Shown one piece after another: positions 5,736 to 9,270 of a stretch of 9,270 nt of DNA. The translations under genes and the position numbers were made by a program. The stretch lies in NCBI GenBank assembly GCA_014729375.1, contig WJKA01000291.1:1-9270 (forward strand), read 5' to 3'. The number at the start of each line of letters is the position of its first letter. The stretch's first letter is position 1. The notes under the pieces were generated by a model, which was not told the origin of the DNA, did not search any database, and saw nothing but the letters and a program-made list of their open reading frames with translations. This DNA is from Chitinivibrionales bacterium (lineage in GTDB: Bacteria; Fibrobacterota; Chitinivibrionia; Chitinivibrionales; WJKA01).

Positions 5736-7223
5736 TCATTTTACAGTGCCCTTCCCAAGAATTTCATCCTGCTTTTCAGAAAAATCGCTGGCCAGTCTCA
5801 TTTTCATTGTGGAGAGATCCATAACCCCCTCATTTTCTGCATCATACTCGATACAGAGCTTGTTCCAAGCCTCGACATACAACTGAGCCAGTTGCGAATA
5901 CTGCTGAATCAGCGGGACAGTCGTCAACTCGTTTACTTTGATCTGCTCCACCGAAACTTCAAAGATATCGCCAACCCATCCTTCTTCAAAAACATTCGGA
6001 AGGTTCATGAGGATATCTTTTCGAACGGGAATCATCCCGAACTTTGAGCACTCTTTTGCCTGCACTTCTTTAGAGGTCATATAGCGCATAAAGGAGTACG
6101 CCAGTTCTTTTTGCGGCGATGTTTTGGGGATTCCCCACCACCATCCTCCGGTCGAAATAGACCTGGACCCTTCATACAGCGGTCTTCCTTTTTTGTCCAG
6201 GGCAAACGAAGCAGCCTTCGGTACGACAGCAAGCCCCATGTCTTCAGGGTCGGCGATGTATCCCGGCATCCCCGGATCATCTTCCCATCCATGGACATTG
6301 AAACAATCGATCTGCTGCAAATAGGCACAGAAAACATTTCCGTCTTTTATTCCACGGTAAATATCCGAGCCTTTCCATTTATCCTGCCACATGCTGAAAT
6401 TATAAATTCCTTGCTGAACGAATATGTTTTCCCAGAGGAACATTTCGGCGCATTTATCTGATGTCAAATCGAGGATTTCATCTTTTGTAGCACCGAGCTG
6501 CAGTGCACGATCCATCATAAAAAGCGCCGTCCCTCCGTACTGTGCTCCCCGGTGTGCCATCCGCGCCAGCTTCACGCCATTGTATTCCTCATGAGCCCAG
6601 ATAGAGCCGACTGTGTACAGATCGTAAAAATCCCATTCTGCGGGATCAGCCTCAAGGGCATATCCCTCAGGCAAACCATATCCGTTTAATTTATTGAGTT
6701 CTTCGTTAATTCGGTATTTATGACTCTCAAACTTGGAAACGGCATCCGCAACTTTTGATTTGACATAAAAGAGCACCCGCGTTTCAAGTTTGCGGGGAAG
6801 ATAATAAGGGACCCCTTCAACATATCCCAGCCCGCTTGCCAGTTGATGGTACTCGGCCAGATGCTGCATCACGACCGCAGAATCTTTTACCCTGGTAAGA
6901 TCTTCAATAAGCCCTTTCGATGCCAGTACACGAGTCATTTCAAAAGGCGCCTTTACCAGGCAAATTTCCGGCTTGTTTTTTCCGCTTTCGAGCTTTAGAA
7001 GCCGTTCAATATCCCACTGGTTGTCAAATGTTGCTATGTTTATTTTGCATGAATGTTCACTTTCAAAGTCCGGAATTATTTCTTCACGCAAATACCGTTC
7101 CTGCGCAGGCATCATTCTCAGAAGAATTGTCATTTCAGTTTTTGCGCCGCGCTCACCTCCACATCCGGCTAAAAACATCATTGCCGCCGCCGGTACAATC
7201 CAGCATATTTTTGAAATCCGCAT
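5736..7223 (-). CDS. ABC transporter substrate-binding lipoprotein (family 1 solute-binding, carbohydrate type)
   Basis: 495 aa, longer than the usual 400-450 of CUT1 binding proteins. It captures solute outside the inner membrane and delivers it to the permeases. The N terminus is a lipoprotein signal with lipobox LAGC and Cys21, so the mature protein is anchored. The first strand is MTILLRMMPAQERYLREEIIPDFE, followed by the family's PEICLVKAPF and SKGLIEDLT elements. Near the C-terminal end of the fold, STGGWWWGIPKTSPQKELAYSFMRYMTS (about 357-384) and FGMIPVRKDI (395-404) are strong hallmarks of sugar-type solute-binding proteins. The region about 155-215 is rich in charge and aromatics and probably holds an insertion in the lobe. 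Several tryptophans (281, 283, 313, 361-363) could line a sugar site. The ATG has AGGAGG 4 nt upstream. It is the first gene of the importer operon. The substrate is not identifiable from sequence. Confidence 0.92.
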   Translation of the reverse strand: MRISKICWIVPAAAMMFLAGCGGERGAKTEMTILLRMMPAQERYLREEIIPDFESEHSCKINIATFDNQWDIERLLKLESGKNKPEICLVKAPFEMTRVLASKGLIEDLTRVKDSAVVMQHLAEYHQLASGLGYVEGVPYYLPRKLETRVLFYVKSKVADAVSKFESHKYRINEELNKLNGYGLPEGYALEADPAEWDFYDLYTVGSIWAHEEYNGVKLARMAHRGAQYGGTALFMMDRALQLGATKDEILDLTSDKCAEMFLWENIFVQQGIYNFSMWQDKWKGSDIYRGIKDGNVFCAYLQQIDCFNVHGWEDDPGMPGYIADPEDMGLAVVPKAASFALDKKGRPLYEGSRSISTGGWWWGIPKTSPQKELAYSFMRYMTSKEVQAKECSKFGMIPVRKDILMNLPNVFEEGWVGDIFEVSVEQIKVNELTTVPLIQQYSQLAQLYVEAWNKLCIEYDAENEGVMDLSTMKMRLASDFSEKQDEILGKGTVK

Positions 7224-7362
7224 AGGCCCTCCTCGAATAAATTGTATGAAACAGCAATACGATTATTTATCACTTATCAGCATGCATTTAATCCCGGACA
7301 AACCAGAGTTTTCCCTATAAAGATAATATTTTTTACCGGATAATAACCATCTATTTCCAAAT
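7224..7362 (-). promoter_or_regulatory. Leader/promoter region of the ABC importer operon
   Basis: These 139 nt lie between the terminator of the upstream unit and the binding-protein start, so the operon promoter should be here. The region is AT-rich. I find no pair of good -35/-10 boxes. TACAAT at 7246-7241 is too close to the start codon (its +1 would fall at about 7234) and has a poor -35. A tandem TGATAA repeat (7279-7274 and 7272-7267) and the palindrome GCATGC just upstream are possible control sites. AGGAGG at 7233-7228 is the ribosome site. No riboswitch fold is evident. Confidence 0.4.
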
Positions 7363-7401
7363 AAAAAAAAAGACGGGCGGAAAACGTATTTCCACCCGAC
7401 T
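7363..7401 (-). terminator. Rho-independent terminator after the outer-membrane protein gene
   Basis: On the minus strand the arm AGTCGGGTGGAAA (from 7401) pairs with TTTCCGCCCGTCT across a 5-nt loop TACGT. The stem is 13 positions with one T-T mismatch and a solid core of 10 pairs including one G-T. An unbroken T-run of about nine follows. It lies about 37 nt after the stop of the barrel gene and separates that unit from the ABC operon. Confidence 0.93.
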
Positions 7402-7437
7402 CTAATATTTTTTGTAAGATAATAATCTTTGGAGAAA

Positions 7438-8733
7438 TTAGAAACTGAATGTGAACGTAAATCTTGTTTGTAAATGATGTTGCGGACCGCTGATCAGATT
7501 GGTGAATGTGTACAGTATATCGTCTGCCAGGACGCAATCGATTCTCAGCCGATTCTCCACATTGAATCCTATACCGAATCCGGCAAAATCATCATCTGAA
7601 GCATCCGCTTCGGCATTCTGCTCCCAGTATCCCTTATCTTCTCCCTGCTGGGTTACATACAGAAGTTTTTTCATGAGGCCGCCGCGGAGCAGGAACCAGT
7701 CCCAGATGATATTCCGTTCGAATCCGAAGCCGATCCTCCCGCCGAATCCCGTCGAGGTCTCATCAAGTGCTTTCTTTTCACGGTCTTCATAGACAAACTC
7801 TGCTCCCGCCCATCCAAAACCTTTATCGACATTAATATTTATCCCAAATCCCAACGCGACCTGCAATTGATAAAACAGATTGAGATCGGCATACTTGATA
7901 CCAAGATGCGGGACAAAATCGCCGTTGAGAACAGTTAATGCAGAAAACAAGCGAACATCTCCACGTGCCATCATGTTATAATCTTCATCAAATACCGCCA
8001 GTGTATCAAGTGTCAAGGTGTCGAACCCGGCTGCTGTGTCCTTTACATTGCCGATTGCACTCACCATACCGATACCACCGGAAACTTCCAGATCAATCGA
8101 TTTTGCCAGGGGCCAGTTAAGTCCGAGATTAATCCGGTACAGCGAAGAGCGCATATATTCGTTTATTTTATCATTCTGGAACGCTAAATAGGTTCCTAAC
8201 CCTATCATACCTCCGTTTTTCAGCGCATAGCTGAGCAAAACATCAAACTTTCCAACAGGATCGGGCAATGATATACTATTGAACAAAGTATCCTTATCGT
8301 GGATATCATCGGTATCAGGCATATAAATTTTCTCGTAAACATCTTCACCAGGGGTAATGTAATCGAGCATTTCATCATGACGGTTGAGTGCCACTCCCAT
8401 TGAGAACATGGGATACTGGCTTCCTGATTCTGCAGACTGATTGAAAGAATAGGAAAGAATGCCGCCGCCCCATGGACGAACAGGATCGCGATTCGTTCTT
8501 CTCAAAGCCGCATATTCATCGTTGGTATTTTTTTCCTCCTGGGTCTGGGCATAGTATCCCATGGAAGCCATCATCATGTTGGGATAGATACTTGCATTTG
8601 CAGGATTCCTGAAGATGCTGTAATCATCCATAAAGAAAGCATCGTGGCGTCCCAGTGCGATTATCCTCGAATCAGTTGCAAAACTAGCATAGATAAAGCC
8701 CGATACCAAAAGGCATGCTAGGAGTCTCTTCAT
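7438..8733 (-). CDS. Putative outer-membrane beta-barrel protein (FadL/PorV-like style)
   Basis: 431 aa. The signal peptide is clear: MKR, a hydrophobic core at 4-16, and likely cleavage after SFA at residue 19. The mature N terminus has IIALGRHDAFFMDDYSIFRNPANASIYPN; the asp-rich stretch followed by an NPA motif recalls FadL/PorV-type barrels, in which a similar NPA element follows the first strand. The remainder alternates polar and hydrophobic residues in short strands (for example GMIGLGTYLAFQND, DLEVSGGIGMVSAIGNV, NLFYQLQVALGFGININV, TGFGGRIGFGFERN). It ends in TRFTFTFSF, with the terminal Phe typical of the BAM insertion signal. Acidic loops (DTDDIHDKDT, DASDDDF) are likely at the cell surface or Ca-binding. 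The ATG has GGAGGT 3 nt before it and starts 59 nt after the TonB-like gene, so both are probably co-transcribed. The function is unknown; a transport or secretion-linked role is possible. Confidence 0.75.
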   Translation of the reverse strand: MKRLLACLLVSGFIYASFATDSRIIALGRHDAFFMDDYSIFRNPANASIYPNMMMASMGYYAQTQEEKNTNDEYAALRRTNRDPVRPWGGGILSYSFNQSAESGSQYPMFSMGVALNRHDEMLDYITPGEDVYEKIYMPDTDDIHDKDTLFNSISLPDPVGKFDVLLSYALKNGGMIGLGTYLAFQNDKINEYMRSSLYRINLGLNWPLAKSIDLEVSGGIGMVSAIGNVKDTAAGFDTLTLDTLAVFDEDYNMMARGDVRLFSALTVLNGDFVPHLGIKYADLNLFYQLQVALGFGININVDKGFGWAGAEFVYEDREKKALDETSTGFGGRIGFGFERNIIWDWFLLRGGLMKKLLYVTQQGEDKGYWEQNAEADASDDDFAGFGIGFNVENRLRIDCVLADDILYTFTNLISGPQHHLQTRFTFTFSF

Positions 8734-8792
8734 ACTACCTCCGTGGAAAGATAGGAACAGGATTTTTTACCGTTCCCTCAATATACAAAATA

Positions 8793-9270
8793 TTATTGAG
8801 AGAAAACAAATGGATAAACGACTTCGGTAACATCACCAGGTTTGTCAATTTTACCAAATGCCCATCTCTTAACTTTCGAAACAATGGTTTTCTCCAGCGT
8901 GGCGTCGCCGATAGTCGAACCGACAACCTGGCAGAAGATAACTTTTCCAAACTCATCTATAGCAAATTTTACAGTTATTTTTCCTCGAAGTCCAGGTTTT
9001 TCTCTGAGTCGTTTATTATAGGCATAGCGGAGAGCGGCCAGGTTCTGCATAACGACCCGTCGTATACTTGCCATGCTCCGTCCACCAGTCATTGCTCCGC
9101 CTTTGACATATTTTGGTGCGGACACTTTCAGGGTGGCCCGTTTTTTCAAACCAAGTTCACCGCCTTCACCACCCATGAGGCTTCCGACCAGGTCGTCAAT
9201 ACCGCCGCCGCCGCCGCCGAATCCGCTTCCATATCCTGCACCGTATCCGATACCAGCGGCACCTTTTCTG
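8793..9270 (-). CDS. TonB/AgmX-family protein, C-terminal part (5' end outside window)
   Basis: The frame is open to the window edge, giving about 158 visible codons; the ATG at 9176 is internal, because in-frame codons before it read RKGAAGIGYGAGYGSGFG, then a run of six glycines, then IDDLVGSL. This glycine-rich linker precedes an AgmX/PglI-type C-terminal domain, which is related to TonB C-terminal domains. The domain has SMASIRRVVMQNLAALRYAYNKRL, GLRGKITVKFAIDEFGKVI, LEKTIVSKVKRWAF and the closing VTEVVYPFVFSQ. Such proteins are anchored in the inner membrane by an N-terminal helix (not visible here) and reach through the periplasm; AgmX and PglI were first described in Myxococcus gliding. 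The two cysteines usual in this domain (in the CYE motif and before the RxWxF motif) are replaced by Ala and Thr. A barrel protein gene follows 59 nt downstream with no terminator between. Confidence 0.85.
   Translation of the reverse strand, partial: RKGAAGIGYGAGYGSGFGGGGGGIDDLVGSLMGGEGGELGLKKRATLKVSAPKYVKGGAMTGGRSMASIRRVVMQNLAALRYAYNKRLREKPGLRGKITVKFAIDEFGKVIFCQVVGSTIGDATLEKTIVSKVKRWAFGKIDKPGDVTEVVYPFVFSQ
9202..9219. repeat. Six-unit CCG/CGG trinucleotide repeat inside the glycine linker
   Basis: Six perfect CCG units on the plus strand encode most of the hexaglycine run of the TonB/AgmX-like protein. Unit gain or loss would change linker length by whole glycines and keep the frame. Confidence 0.9.

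Noticed and set aside
7241..7246. TACAAT as the -10 box of the ABC operon
   Set aside because: Transcription would begin about 11 nt before the ATG and the matching -35 position is poor.
6973..7320. Plus-strand 115-codon open frame running into the ABC leader
   Set aside because: Mostly antisense to the binding-protein signal and first lobe; no ribosome site or recognisable domain.
1..9270. Hidden defence system, CRISPR array or biosynthetic cluster
   Set aside because: No spaced repeats, nuclease, helicase, methylase, toxin-antitoxin or tailoring enzyme signatures were seen on either strand.

Overview
All genes recognised in this 9.27 kb window lie on the minus strand, so transcription runs from high to low coordinates. 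The genome looks like a diderm (outer-membrane) bacterium: it encodes a TonB-like periplasmic protein, an outer-membrane beta-barrel, lipoproteins and type IV pilus alignment proteins PilO/PilP. The AgmX/PglI-type C-terminal domain with a glycine-rich linker, next to a barrel with an NPAN motif near its mature N terminus, recalls Fibrobacterota (Chitinivibrionia-like) or related uncultured diderm phyla. That placement is a judgement from protein style, not a search result.

Layout in order of transcription. (1) 9270-7363: the C-terminal part of a TonB/AgmX-family protein, open at the window edge, then an outer-membrane barrel protein, closed by a strong intrinsic terminator. (2) 7362-1393: a compact six-gene cluster. 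It encodes a large substrate-binding lipoprotein, two MalF/MalG-type permeases, a MalK/UgpC-type ATPase, a small unrecognised lipoprotein and an exported TPR protein. Gaps within the cluster are 29 nt or less and the last two junctions overlap, so it reads as one operon. It should form a complete ABC importer of the carbohydrate-uptake (CUT1) type with two unusual envelope proteins attached. (3) 1233-1162: a tRNA-Thr(CGT) gene without an encoded CCA. (4) 1110-55: pilO and pilP, lying directly after the tRNA with no pilM/pilN upstream. A reading frame that may be the next pilus gene (pilQ would be usual) begins in the last 37 nt.

The importer probably works as follows: the anchored binding protein delivers solute to the permease pair, and the ATPase powers uptake. 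The solute cannot be named from sequence. The two appended genes are the least explained part of the window. I saw no mobile element, CRISPR array, toxin-antitoxin pair or defence system. Most of the window is ordinary housekeeping and envelope material; the ABC-lipoprotein-TPR linkage and the tRNA/pilO arrangement deserve a second look.
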